Source: JAEYFP01 sp964566545
GTDB taxonomy: Bacteria; Bacillota; Clostridia; Lachnospirales; Lachnospiraceae
Direction: 5' to 3'
Assembly (NCBI GenBank): GCA_964566545.1
Contig: CAZMIX010000005.1
Location: 30,416 to 94,415 of the forward strand
DNA: 64,000 nucleotides
In this document: positions 17,686 to 26,320 of the stretch, piece by piece
Numbering within the stretch: the first letter of the stretch is position 1
How the letters are laid out: every line of letters begins with the position of its first letter
Program-made: the position numbers and the translations under genes
Notes under the pieces: model-generated
The model's input: the letters and a program-made list of their open reading frames with translations, nothing else
Database searches by the model: none
Told to the model about the DNA's origin: nothing

Positions 17686-19359
17686 ATGGAACAGACAATT
17701 GCAAAAAATCCGATCAGGAGCGGCTTTTACCCTGATCCATCTGTTTGCCGGGCAGGAAAAGAGTTTTATTTGGTGACATCGAGCTTTGCCTGCTTTCCGG
17801 GCATTCCGATTTTTAAGAGCGGGGATCTCGTGCATTGGGAGCAGATCGGAAACATATTAAATAGAAATTCTCAGATACCGCTTGACGGCTGCGGACATTC
17901 CGAAGGAATTTATGCGCCGACGATCCGCTATCATGAGGGCCTGTTTTATGTAATTACGACAAACGTATCGGCTGCTGAGTCCACAGGAAACCGGAAGCTT
18001 GGAGCCGGAAATTTTATCGTGAAGGCGAAAAAGCCGGAAGGCCCGTGGTCCGAGCCGAATTATTTGGGTGAGGCGGCGGATGGGATCGATCCGAGCCTGT
18101 TCTTTGATGAGGACGGCACGTGCTACTATTGCGGGACGCGGCCGAACTCCAAGGGCATGCAATATGACGGTGATATGGAAATCTGGGTGCAGCGGCTGGA
18201 TTTAGATAAGCTGAAGCTGGTGGGAGAGAGCACGCCAATTTGGAACGGAGCGCTGAAAAATGCGATTTGGGCGGAGGGTTCCCATATTTATAAAATTGAC
18301 GGCTGGTATTACGTTCTGCACGCGGAGGGCGGAACGGGGCCGGATCATTGTGTCGCGGTTGCAAGGAGCCGGTGCATCACAGGGCCGTATACCGGATATC
18401 CTTCCAACCCGATCCTGACGCACAGGCATCTCGGAAAGGAATATCCCGTCCGCTATGTCGGTCATGCGGATCTTGTAGAGGTTCCCGCCTCTATGACGGT
18501 TTCGGGAAATCAAAAATGGTATCTCGTATGCCTTGCTTCGAGGCCGCTTGATGGTCATACGCTGTTAGGCAGAGAGACGTTTTTGGCAGAGGTTGTCTGG
18601 GAGGACGGCTGGCCGGTTGTAAATCCGGGCATCGGCAGGCTGACGGAGGAGCTTTTTGTTGATTTGCCGAAAGCGGAGGCTGCGGAGAAAACGCATGTCT
18701 ATACGTTCGAATCCGAAACGCTGCCGCCGGAAATGATCCTGCTGCGAAATCCGGATGAATCCTCCTACTCCTTGCAGGCCAGAAAAGGCTTTTTGCGCCT
18801 TCCACTGAAGCCGGTATCTTTAAAGGAGTGTGCATCGCCGTCGTTTGTCGGCGTTCGCCAACGCCGATTTGATTTTGATGCCGCCGCAGCCCTCCAATTC
18901 ATTCCGCATGGAGAAAACGAGGCGGCAGGGCTTGTTCTTTTGCAGAGCAATCAGTTTCACCTAAAAATACAAATTGTAAAAAAGGGCGAAAAGGCAGTCG
19001 TACAGGCGGTGTTTGTGAAGGCGCCGGAAGCGACGGGGGCAATTACCGGCGATACAAAAGACCTTCCGGTTATCGAGAAGCTTTTTGCGGAAAAAGAGCT
19101 GGGCAGTCCGAATATGATCGAAAGCTATGTCATCAAGCTGTCATGCCGGGGACTTTATTTGAGTGCCTCTGTTGTTGTAAACGATGCTAAGGCGGAGGAG
19201 GAGGTTCTGCTTGTAAAGGATCTGTTCATCGGAGATTTGAGCACGGAGGCTGCGGGCGGTTTTGTCGGAAACCTGATCGGGATGTTTGCGGCCACTTGTG
19301 ATGCAAGGATTAAAAATTCCGGTTCTTATGCGGATTTTGAATGGTTTTCCGTTCTTTGA
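17686..19359 (+). CDS. Glycoside hydrolase family 43 (beta-xylosidase / alpha-L-arabinofuranosidase)
   Basis: The protein has 557 residues and no signal peptide, so it acts in the cytoplasm. The N-terminal five-bladed propeller carries the base Asp in FYPDPSV (about residue 17), the supporting Asp in DGIDPSLFF (about 130) and the acid Glu in WAEGSHIYK (about 195). The last 220 residues form the C-terminal beta-sandwich of the XynB-like group. It should cleave arabinose or xylose from imported oligosaccharides, feeding the kinase upstream. GGAGG lies just before the ATG at 17686; the ATG at 17674 lacks one. The two specificities cannot be separated by eye. A terminator separates it from the kinase gene, so it may have its own promoter. 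Confidence 0.88.
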   Translation: MEQTIAKNPIRSGFYPDPSVCRAGKEFYLVTSSFACFPGIPIFKSGDLVHWEQIGNILNRNSQIPLDGCGHSEGIYAPTIRYHEGLFYVITTNVSAAESTGNRKLGAGNFIVKAKKPEGPWSEPNYLGEAADGIDPSLFFDEDGTCYYCGTRPNSKGMQYDGDMEIWVQRLDLDKLKLVGESTPIWNGALKNAIWAEGSHIYKIDGWYYVLHAEGGTGPDHCVAVARSRCITGPYTGYPSNPILTHRHLGKEYPVRYVGHADLVEVPASMTVSGNQKWYLVCLASRPLDGHTLLGRETFLAEVVWEDGWPVVNPGIGRLTEELFVDLPKAEAAEKTHVYTFESETLPPEMILLRNPDESSYSLQARKGFLRLPLKPVSLKECASPSFVGVRQRRFDFDAAAALQFIPHGENEAAGLVLLQSNQFHLKIQIVKKGEKAVVQAVFVKAPEATGAITGDTKDLPVIEKLFAEKELGSPNMIESYVIKLSCRGLYLSASVVVNDAKAEEEVLLVKDLFIGDLSTEAAGGFVGNLIGMFAATCDARIKNSGSYADFEWFSVL

Positions 19360-19432
19360 GTTTTCCTTGTCCTGTCAAATTAAATTGCATTTTGCGGTCA
19401 TCGACCTAGAGATGAGAACTATATGATGCGGT

Positions 19433-19461
19433 TTGAAAACAACAAGTATTTGCGGTATACT
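19433..19461 (+). promoter_or_regulatory. Promoter of plsY
   Basis: TTGAAA and TATACT are separated by 17 bases, about 75 bases before the start codon. Confidence 0.6.
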
Positions 19462-19536
19462 CATTTTATAGACGGAGGCAAGGACAAAGCAAGCTGCTTT
19501 TTGACTGATGCGGCAGGGAGGATATGGAATTAAAAG

Positions 19537-20238
19537 ATGAATAAGATAATTGCGGTTATGATACTTGTCATACTGGGATATTTGATCGGATGCATTAATT
19601 TGTCCTATTTGTTTTCAAAAATGAGGGGCTATGATATCCGGGAACATGGATCAAAAAATGCAGGAGCATCCAATGTGATCATTCTCATGGGAAAAAAGGC
19701 CGGAGTAATCGTAGCAATTGTTGATATTCTGAAAGCATATGTAGTGGTTCGGTTTTTTGTATGGCTGTTTCCGGAATTGTCCGTTGCCGGCGCTCTTGCG
19801 GGAATGGCGGTTATTCTGGGTCATATTTTCCCGTTTTATATGAACTTCCGGGGCGGAAAGGGCTTTGCTTCTATTGGAGGCACGATTCTTGCACTGGATT
19901 ACCGGATGTTTTTAATAATGCTGCTTATGTCAGTGTTTGTGGCTTTTGTCACGGATTATATTTGCTTTGCACCGATGAGCGTTGCGCTGATTTTTCCCGC
20001 GACTCATGGATTTATGCAGCGTTCCGCGTTATCTGCATTGATTTTGTATGTTGCTTCTATTTTTATCTGGTATCGACACATAGAGAATCTTAAAAGGATC
20101 AAGAACGGAACCGAGCTGAAGTTCAGCTTTTTATGGAACAGAAAGGCCGAGGCGAAGCGTTTCGGCGTGGCCGAGGATGACGGAAAGAATTATCCGTTTT
20201 TTGCGGAGCAGCAGACGGAGGACAAATGCGGCAAATAA
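19537..20238 (+). CDS. plsY: Acyl-phosphate:glycerol-3-phosphate acyltransferase PlsY
   Basis: This 233-residue membrane protein has about five hydrophobic helices and the three PlsY motifs: HGSKNAGASNV near residue 37, HIFPFYMNFRGGKGFA near residue 97 and RHIENLKRIKNGTE near residue 180. It makes lysophosphatidic acid from acyl-phosphate and glycerol-3-phosphate, the first membrane phospholipid step in Bacillota. The C-terminus runs about 35 residues past the usual end and is hydrophilic. It has its own promoter, and a bidirectional terminator separates it from the convergent gene. Confidence 0.95.
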   Translation: MNKIIAVMILVILGYLIGCINLSYLFSKMRGYDIREHGSKNAGASNVIILMGKKAGVIVAIVDILKAYVVVRFFVWLFPELSVAGALAGMAVILGHIFPFYMNFRGGKGFASIGGTILALDYRMFLIMLLMSVFVAFVTDYICFAPMSVALIFPATHGFMQRSALSALILYVASIFIWYRHIENLKRIKNGTELKFSFLWNRKAEAKRFGVAEDDGKNYPFFAEQQTEDKCGK

Positions 20239-20250
20239 TCATTGCGGATA

Positions 20251-20298
20251 AACAAACAGACGGCAATCTGAAAATGGATTGCCGTCTGTTTGTTTTAG
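20251..20298. terminator. Bidirectional terminator
   Basis: An 18-bp perfect stem (20251-20268 with 20277-20294, loop of 8 bases) is flanked by A-rich and T-rich sides. It serves plsY on the plus strand and the PPIase gene on the minus strand. Confidence 0.92.
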
Positions 20299-20309
20299 GG
20301 GAAATTTAG

Positions 20310-21524
20310 TTATTGTATGGTTGCATAGCCCTTTACGATTTCAAGCGCTTTTATACGAACCATATTCTGCGCTGCATAGCCCTTGCCGTACTGTTCCACC
20401 TGTGTATCGTAGGAATCGGCAGAACCACTCGTTTCTGCCAAATATGCTTTATAGTCATCCTCTGTGACAGTGATGCCTTCCGATTCGAGAATGGCCTGAT
20501 AAATCATCGCTTCTTTTTCAATCTTCTTGCAAGTATCTATGAGACTTACGTTATATTCCCCCTCCGATTTGCCCACATATTGGCTGAAACTTGTATAAGC
20601 GGCAGAACCGGTATAGTTTGTATATAATTGATTCATATATGCGTAAGTATTCTGATCGGTGTATTTTTGCGTCGATTTCAGATTATTAAGATAATCCTTA
20701 GGATAAGATGTCACCGACGTCTGTTCGATCAGGTAAGTAGCGATCCATTGGTCAAGATTCGTCTGGTAATTAGTTTCCTTTAAATATTCGCGGTAGCCTT
20801 CCGCTGTATCTGCATAAGAGGAAAGATTTTTCTGCACAAACGCATCATCAAAAACAGCATCTTCATAAATGCCGTTGACCGTAACTGCGAAGGATACATC
20901 CTTTCCTGCTAAATCCGTACTTTGATAATCATCGGGAAACGTCACATCGACGGTCAAAGACTCGCCGGCTCCGTGACCGATGAGCTGTTGTTCAAAATCA
21001 TCGATGAAAGAATTAGATCCGATCGTCAGGTCATAGCCGCTGCCTTCGCTGCTGCCGCCTTCAAATTCTTCCCCATCAATCGTTCCGACAAAATCGATAT
21101 TAACTTTATCCTGATCTTCGATCAAATCCGCAGTCTCCGTATTCAGGTTCGGATAGCTGTCAAGCTGCGTCTGGATATCTCTTTCTACAGAGTCATCGGA
21201 ATACTCAATCTCGCTGAGAGGAACCGAAATTGTTTTATAATCGGCAAGCACGATATTTGAGGAAGCATTCACACCCTTAATAAAACCTTCATCGGTCAGC
21301 TGTGCACTGAAATCATCGCTTGCAGTTACGCTGTTGACGGAATAATAAATGGTTTGTGCGATTGCGGCAACAATGACGCCCGCAAGAAGTACGGCCAGAA
21401 CAATTCCTATAATTCTCCAGATAAGTTTTTCGCGTTTATCTTTAACGCGTTTCTTTTCCCTTTCAAGCCGTTTCTGTTTACTCGCGCTTAATTGTAAGTC
21501 ATCCTTTTGTGTCTCCTTTTTCAT
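20310..21524 (-). CDS. Membrane-anchored trigger-factor-like peptidyl-prolyl isomerase
   Basis: The protein has 404 residues. A basic cytoplasmic start precedes a single membrane helix at about 34-57, with the rest outside the cell. Residues around 140-215 match the FKBP domain of trigger factor (VNIDFVGTIDGEEFEGGS and FEQQLIGHGAGE). The remainder resembles the helical trigger-factor C-domain. The ribosome-binding N-domain of true trigger factor is missing, so this is not Tig. It probably folds or escorts secreted proteins at the outer face of the membrane. AGGAAGAGG precedes the start. Confidence 0.82.
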   Translation of the reverse strand: MKKETQKDDLQLSASKQKRLEREKKRVKDKREKLIWRIIGIVLAVLLAGVIVAAIAQTIYYSVNSVTASDDFSAQLTDEGFIKGVNASSNIVLADYKTISVPLSEIEYSDDSVERDIQTQLDSYPNLNTETADLIEDQDKVNIDFVGTIDGEEFEGGSSEGSGYDLTIGSNSFIDDFEQQLIGHGAGESLTVDVTFPDDYQSTDLAGKDVSFAVTVNGIYEDAVFDDAFVQKNLSSYADTAEGYREYLKETNYQTNLDQWIATYLIEQTSVTSYPKDYLNNLKSTQKYTDQNTYAYMNQLYTNYTGSAAYTSFSQYVGKSEGEYNVSLIDTCKKIEKEAMIYQAILESEGITVTEDDYKAYLAETSGSADSYDTQVEQYGKGYAAQNMVRIKALEIVKGYATIQ

Positions 21525-21664
21525 AGCGACCTCTTCCTATTTCCTATCTATATTCATCAGTCTGATAGTTTACTGACGTCCTTACCATTGTAACGCAAAA
21601 AGTGAAATATGGAAATATCATTTTTGTGAAAAAAGCAAGAATTTTATTATTATTCATCCGTAAG

Positions 21665-23317
21665 TCATTTGCTAGGCTGCCCAGTGTGCTCCCTGCGAAT
21701 AAATTCCCCAAGTCCAATCATCAGAAATACAAACGGCGTGCATACAACTTGTTGATAGCAAAATATGTTGTGGAAAAAGTAGGAGCAAATGCAGGCGGCG
21801 GCAATCAGCAGATAAATGCTGTTTTTTTGTTCTTTGATAAATAGCACAAAGGCACAGATAAAGGTGCCGGCATAAGTGATAAGTCCAAAAATACCGGTTG
21901 TCAAAAGCATATTCAGCCACTCATTATGAGCGTTTGCCAGTATGGAATCACCCCATTTTCCGCTGACAAGTTCCGCATAATAATCGTAAGTATAGGAAGC
22001 AAAGCAGTCGGATCCGACACCGAACAGCTTTAATTTCAAAGGATATTCATAAAACATCATAATACAATATTTCCATGTAAAACCTCGCCCGTTACCCCAA
22101 TTTTCATCAAATAAAAAGTATCCGAAATTGCGAAATTGCGAAAGGAAGGATGGCAAATATCCCGTTGTTGTAAGAACAATGCATAGGAGACCAACGGGTA
22201 TAAGAGCAGCAATTAGGTATAAACCCAGGCGCCTAATGCAGACTGCGGATTCAATTTGAAAGCGGTTGTTGATTTCCAGATGCGCGAGCAGGAAATAAAG
22301 AAGCGCAAGCAGAAAAACAGCAATCCACAAAAGAGGGCTTTGAGAAAAGAAAGCGGACAGCTTTTCAACGGTAACCACCCTGCCGGGAAACAGCATTTGA
22401 AAAATGCCGACCAGCCGCATGGACAAAATACCGATCAAAAGCAGCTCTAAAAAACGCCGGAGACTCGTCGGTGATTGAAAAGAAAAGGCAAACAAGACGG
22501 ATAAAAAAGCAGCCAATGCAAAGTAGGCGCTGTCGCTGTTTTGCGTGACGAGAGAAGCAAATCCGAGCACACAGTAAAGACCAAGCAAAAGGCGCTGCCA
22601 GCGTTTGTCGCAGTGCCAGAATAAAAATAAACCGACGGGAAAAACGGTGCATAAGTAGCTGGAATACCAGGTAGATTGCCCAATTGTAGATAAAAAGAGG
22701 GTATAATAATAAGAATCAATCCCCTCATAAAGCGAAAGGGGGTCAATCAAAAATCGGTGAAGGATACCAAGCAAAAAGACGATCGCGGAGGTGCTGATCA
22801 AGGCAACCAGCAGATCTGCTTTCCAGCTCTTCATAAAAAAGCGTGAAACAAGAAAATAAAGCGCGATAAACATAAGCTGGCTTTTTAATCCCATAAACCA
22901 GCCGCTGTAGCCAGTCCAGGCCGGATTGGACGCATCCTCACCAAAAAACTGGAAGGTTTGGTAAGGGCTCAAAAAAAATGTAATGAGGCATGCAAGCAAA
23001 TAAAGCAGGACAAAACGATCTATAAGGGAAAGTCCCGCAAGTCTCTGAAAAAAAGTGATGCCGCTCCACACTTTGGCACGGAATATTTCAATCAGATAAA
23101 AAAGAAATGCCGGAACCATCAGTATCAAGAAAAGCGTCGTCATGCCGGAAAACAGTTCGTATTTGAAATCGCCGATATCATAATATTTGTTTCTGTAGCA
23201 AAGCGGCAGCAGGACAAATAAAAGGATGGTATAGGCAGAAATCAGGACGCGCACAAGGAATTTTGAGAGTTTCAAGCCGGTCAGTGCAGGCTTTGTTTTT
23301 TTCTTTGATAAAGGCAT
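21665..23317 (-). CDS. O-antigen ligase / polymerase-like multispanning membrane protein
   Basis: The protein has 550 residues with about 12 hydrophobic segments. Near the C-terminus it has the pattern of the O-antigen ligase (Wzy_C) family, with ANAHNEWLNMLLTTGIFG preceded by a large outer loop. Family members transfer or polymerise lipid-linked oligosaccharides at the outer face of the membrane. In a Gram-positive cell this means capsule, teichoic acid or another surface glycan. No glycosyltransferases lie nearby. A TATAAT lies on the minus strand at 23356-23361. The family call is fair; the substrate is unknown. Confidence 0.75.
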   Translation of the reverse strand: MPLSKKKTKPALTGLKLSKFLVRVLISAYTILLFVLLPLCYRNKYYDIGDFKYELFSGMTTLFLILMVPAFLFYLIEIFRAKVWSGITFFQRLAGLSLIDRFVLLYLLACLITFFLSPYQTFQFFGEDASNPAWTGYSGWFMGLKSQLMFIALYFLVSRFFMKSWKADLLVALISTSAIVFLLGILHRFLIDPLSLYEGIDSYYYTLFLSTIGQSTWYSSYLCTVFPVGLFLFWHCDKRWQRLLLGLYCVLGFASLVTQNSDSAYFALAAFLSVLFAFSFQSPTSLRRFLELLLIGILSMRLVGIFQMLFPGRVVTVEKLSAFFSQSPLLWIAVFLLALLYFLLAHLEINNRFQIESAVCIRRLGLYLIAALIPVGLLCIVLTTTGYLPSFLSQFRNFGYFLFDENWGNGRGFTWKYCIMMFYEYPLKLKLFGVGSDCFASYTYDYYAELVSGKWGDSILANAHNEWLNMLLTTGIFGLITYAGTFICAFVLFIKEQKNSIYLLIAAACICSYFFHNIFCYQQVVCTPFVFLMIGLGEFIRREHTGQPSK

Positions 23318-23422
23318 ACGATACTCCCCATTTCGTTTTATTCAATGACTCTTCTATTATATGCGGATCAATTGGAAAAAACAAGAGTGCTCAAAATTCA
23401 AAAATCCAAGTAACGGGAAAGA

Positions 23423-23451
23423 TTGAAAAAATGGTGAGTTAATGGTATATT
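23423..23451 (+). promoter_or_regulatory. Promoter of the AAC(3)-like/DUF4910 operon
   Basis: TTGAAA and TATATT are separated by 17 bases, about 60 bases before the start codon. Confidence 0.6.
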
Positions 23452-23512
23452 GTAACAGGCAGGATTTTGAAGGGAAGCAAAAGGAAAGCCATGGGAACGG
23501 AGAGAAAATAAA

Positions 23513-25582
23513 ATGGACGCATATATCAGACTAAAAGATTTGGCATCTCATTTGAGATTAAAAAAGGGTGATCAAGTATTTGTGACATCCGATGTCAAGC
23601 AGCTTTTATATAGCTGTCTGGAGCATGAGGATGATGCGGATTTAAATTATCTGATTGACGGCATTATCAAAATTATCGGAAAGAATGGAACCCTTGTATT
23701 CCCTACCTTCAATTGGTCGTTTTGTAAGGGAACGGCTTACGACTATTACAGAACATCGTGCAAGACCGGTTCTCTGGGACGACTTGCCTTAAACAGGGAG
23801 GATTTTAAACGGACGAAGCATCCGATTTATTCCTTTGCTGTCTGGGGAAAAGGACAGGACGAGCTGTGCGCGCTTGATAATAAAAGCTCGTTTGGCAAGG
23901 ATTCCCCGTTCACCTATTTGACAGAGCATCATTTTAAAAATCTGTTGATCGACAAAGACTGTCAGCATTCCTTTGTGTATGCGCATTATGTGGAGGAGCA
24001 GGAGGGTCCTGTAGCATACCGTTATTTAAAGGACTTTAAAGCAGATTATACGGATGAGGACGGCATGACAAGAGAAGCAGTTTATTCCATGAATGTCCGC
24101 GACCTCAATTTGGATGTAGAGATATTGATCTATCCGTTTGAACCGGAATTTGAAAAGGCCGGTGTGCTGCAACAGTTTTTTATAAATGAAATTGAATATA
24201 AAATCATCGACTTGGCGGGTGCTTATCCAATTATTGCGGAGGATGTCCGTCATAACAGGAGTCGGAAGCTTTGCTCCTATATCGGGCAGAATGATACGGC
24301 GTATCTGGAAGAGGGCAGGAGCATGTTTGCGCTGGCTAAGGAGCTGTTTCCGATTTGCCGAAGCATTACGGGAGACGGCGTACGGGAAACATTTCACATC
24401 CTTCAAAAGTATTATCCGGACATTCAGCTGACTGAGGTTTTGTCCGGCACACAGGCGTTCGACTGGACAGTTCCGCAGGAATGGAATATCTTTGAGGCGT
24501 ATCTTGAGGATGAAAAAGGAAACCGGATCATCGATTTTCAGGAAAACAATCTGCATGCGGTCGGATATTCTGTATCTGTGGATGCCGTGTTTTCGTTAGA
24601 ACAGCTAATGCCACATTTGTATACATTGAAGGAGCAGCCGGAGGTGATTCCGTATGTGACTTCTTATTATAAAGAATGTTGGGGCTTTTGCATGACGCAC
24701 AAGCAAAAGGAGGCGCTGAAGCCGGGACGCTATCATGCCGTCATTCGCTCCTCACTTACCGGCGGCAGCCTAACCTACGGAGAAATTCTAATTTCGGGAA
24801 GGACAAAACAGGAAGTTTTTTTATCCACGTATATTTGTCACCCATCGATGGCAAATAATGAATGTTCGGGACCGGCGCTGATGGTGCACCTTGCAAACTA
24901 TATTAAGAGTATTCAAGACAGAAAATACAGCTACCGCCTGATCCTCGTGCCGGAGACGATCGGCGCGATTACCTATCTGAGCAGGCATTTGCCTGAAATG
25001 AAAAAGAAGATTGTCGCGGGCTTTAATTTAACATGCGTGGGCGATGACAGAACCTATTCTCTTGTTCACTCCAGATATGGAGATACGCTGGCCGATCGTG
25101 TGCTCGCAAGTGTGCTGCGTGATCATTACCCGGATTACATCGACTACTCCTATTTAAAAAGGGGTTCGGATGAACGGCAGTATCAGGCGCCGGGTGTAGA
25201 TTTACCCGTTGTATGCTTCTGCCGCTCCAAATATCACGTTTATCCGGAATATCATACGTCTGCCGACAATCTGGACATCATTTCACCGGATGGTTTTGCG
25301 GGCAGTTATACCGTCATGCGGGGCTGTATCGAAGCATTAGAAAGAAATGCGGTGTACCATGTTACATGCCTGTGTGAACCGCAGCTTGGGAAACGCGGAC
25401 TTGTTCCGACGATGAGCAGTAAAGAAACTTATCAGGAGACACTGGCCATCAAGGATATTCTGGCTTATGCGGACGGCACGAACGATTTGCTTCAGCTGAG
25501 CGATTTAATTAAAGTGCCGCTTCCGGCTGTTATTTCGGCGGCAGACAAGCTCCTTGCCGCGGGGCTGTTGAAAGAGGTCTGA
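23513..25582 (+). CDS. Fusion of AAC(3)-like acetyltransferase and DUF4910 aminopeptidase-like protein
   Basis: The protein has 689 residues in two parts. Residues 1-265 or so resemble the aminoglycoside N3-acetyltransferase fold (GTLVFPTFNWSFCKG, then TKHPIYSFAVWG and a conserved HSFVYAHYVEE). Residues 270-689 resemble the DUF4910 aminopeptidase-like family: STYICHPSMANNECSGP near 445 recalls the M28 metal site, VPETIGAI gives a Glu near 485, and YHTSADNLD gives a His near 580. A winged-helix-like tail follows. Both families occur in surface glycan loci, so modification of an amino sugar is a reasonable guess. Antibiotic resistance is unlikely from context. ACP and MaoC genes follow in the same operon. 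Confidence 0.72.
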   Translation: MDAYIRLKDLASHLRLKKGDQVFVTSDVKQLLYSCLEHEDDADLNYLIDGIIKIIGKNGTLVFPTFNWSFCKGTAYDYYRTSCKTGSLGRLALNREDFKRTKHPIYSFAVWGKGQDELCALDNKSSFGKDSPFTYLTEHHFKNLLIDKDCQHSFVYAHYVEEQEGPVAYRYLKDFKADYTDEDGMTREAVYSMNVRDLNLDVEILIYPFEPEFEKAGVLQQFFINEIEYKIIDLAGAYPIIAEDVRHNRSRKLCSYIGQNDTAYLEEGRSMFALAKELFPICRSITGDGVRETFHILQKYYPDIQLTEVLSGTQAFDWTVPQEWNIFEAYLEDEKGNRIIDFQENNLHAVGYSVSVDAVFSLEQLMPHLYTLKEQPEVIPYVTSYYKECWGFCMTHKQKEALKPGRYHAVIRSSLTGGSLTYGEILISGRTKQEVFLSTYICHPSMANNECSGPALMVHLANYIKSIQDRKYSYRLILVPETIGAITYLSRHLPEMKKKIVAGFNLTCVGDDRTYSLVHSRYGDTLADRVLASVLRDHYPDYIDYSYLKRGSDERQYQAPGVDLPVVCFCRSKYHVYPEYHTSADNLDIISPDGFAGSYTVMRGCIEALERNAVYHVTCLCEPQLGKRGLVPTMSSKETYQETLAIKDILAYADGTNDLLQLSDLIKVPLPAVISAADKLLAAGLLKEV

Positions 25583-25634
25583 CCGGATGAGAGTTACAAA
25601 CCAATGATCAGAAACAGAGGAAGGGAAACAAGGT

Positions 25635-25883
25635 ATGACAAGACAACAAATATTTGAGGCGGTGCAGGAAATCTTTCGGGATGTATTTGACGAGGAGTCA
25701 CTGGTTATTACGGACAAAACGAACGCGGAAGACATTGAGGACTGGGATTCCCTAGAACATATTGCGCTCATCGTTTCTATGGAAAAAGAATTTCAGATGA
25801 AATTTGATATCAAGGAAGTCAATAAGCTGGAAAATGTCGGTGAAATGATCGATCTGATCAAGCGCAAGATGGATGAGGCATAG
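25635..25883 (+). CDS. Acyl carrier protein
   Basis: This 82-residue acidic protein has the phosphopantetheine attachment motif DWDSLEH (Ser near residue 39), a central hydrophobic helix and the usual four-helix length. It is not next to fatty acid synthesis genes, so it is probably a dedicated carrier for the neighbouring enzymes and not the housekeeping AcpP. It lies 52 bases after the fusion gene and ends just before the MaoC gene (stop at 25883, next start 25885), which indicates one transcript. Confidence 0.9.
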   Translation: MTRQQIFEAVQEIFRDVFDEESLVITDKTNAEDIEDWDSLEHIALIVSMEKEFQMKFDIKEVNKLENVGEMIDLIKRKMDEA

Positions 25884-25884
25884 G

Positions 25885-26298
25885 ATGAACCATTACAAAT
25901 ATGAAGAAATAGAAATCGGACAGAAGGAACGCTTTACAGTGATAGTGACGCAGGAGGATCAGGATCGCTTCAGGGAAATTACGGGCGATGTAAATCCGCT
26001 TCATGGCGACCTAGCATATGCGAGGGCAAACGGGCATGAAAAATGCGTCGTGTTTGGGATGCTGACTGCCTCGTATTTTTCGACGCTTGCGGGTGTTTAT
26101 CTGCCGGGCGAAAAAAGTCTGATTCACAGCGTGACGGCAAAATTCCCAAAGCCTGTTTATGTCGGCGATACCCTTACAATAGAAGGAACGGTTGCGGAAA
26201 AAAATGACACATTTCGGCTGCTGATTATAAAGGCAGTCATTAAAAATCAGGATGGCGTTAAGGTATGCAAGGCGGAAATTCAGGCAGGCGTTTTATAA
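25885..26298 (+). CDS. MaoC-like hot-dog (R)-hydroxyacyl dehydratase
   Basis: The 137-residue single hot-dog domain has the MaoC hydratase signature: ITGDVNPLHGDLAYAR near residue 36 supplies the Asp/His catalytic pair, and VVFGMLTASYFSTLAG supplies the central helix. It interconverts (R)-3-hydroxyacyl and enoyl thioesters on CoA or ACP. Its gene begins one base after the ACP stop, so the ACP is the likely carrier. The start at 25885 follows GAGGC; the ATG at 25873 overlaps the ACP gene and is less likely. Confidence 0.85.
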   Translation: MNHYKYEEIEIGQKERFTVIVTQEDQDRFREITGDVNPLHGDLAYARANGHEKCVVFGMLTASYFSTLAGVYLPGEKSLIHSVTAKFPKPVYVGDTLTIEGTVAEKNDTFRLLIIKAVIKNQDGVKVCKAEIQAGVL

Positions 26299-26320
26299 CA
26301 GTGCATAGGGAGGGACTGCG

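Noticed and set aside
23513..25582. Aminoglycoside resistance gene
   Set aside because: The AAC(3)-like part is fused to a DUF4910 domain and sits with ACP and MaoC genes, without mobile or resistance context.
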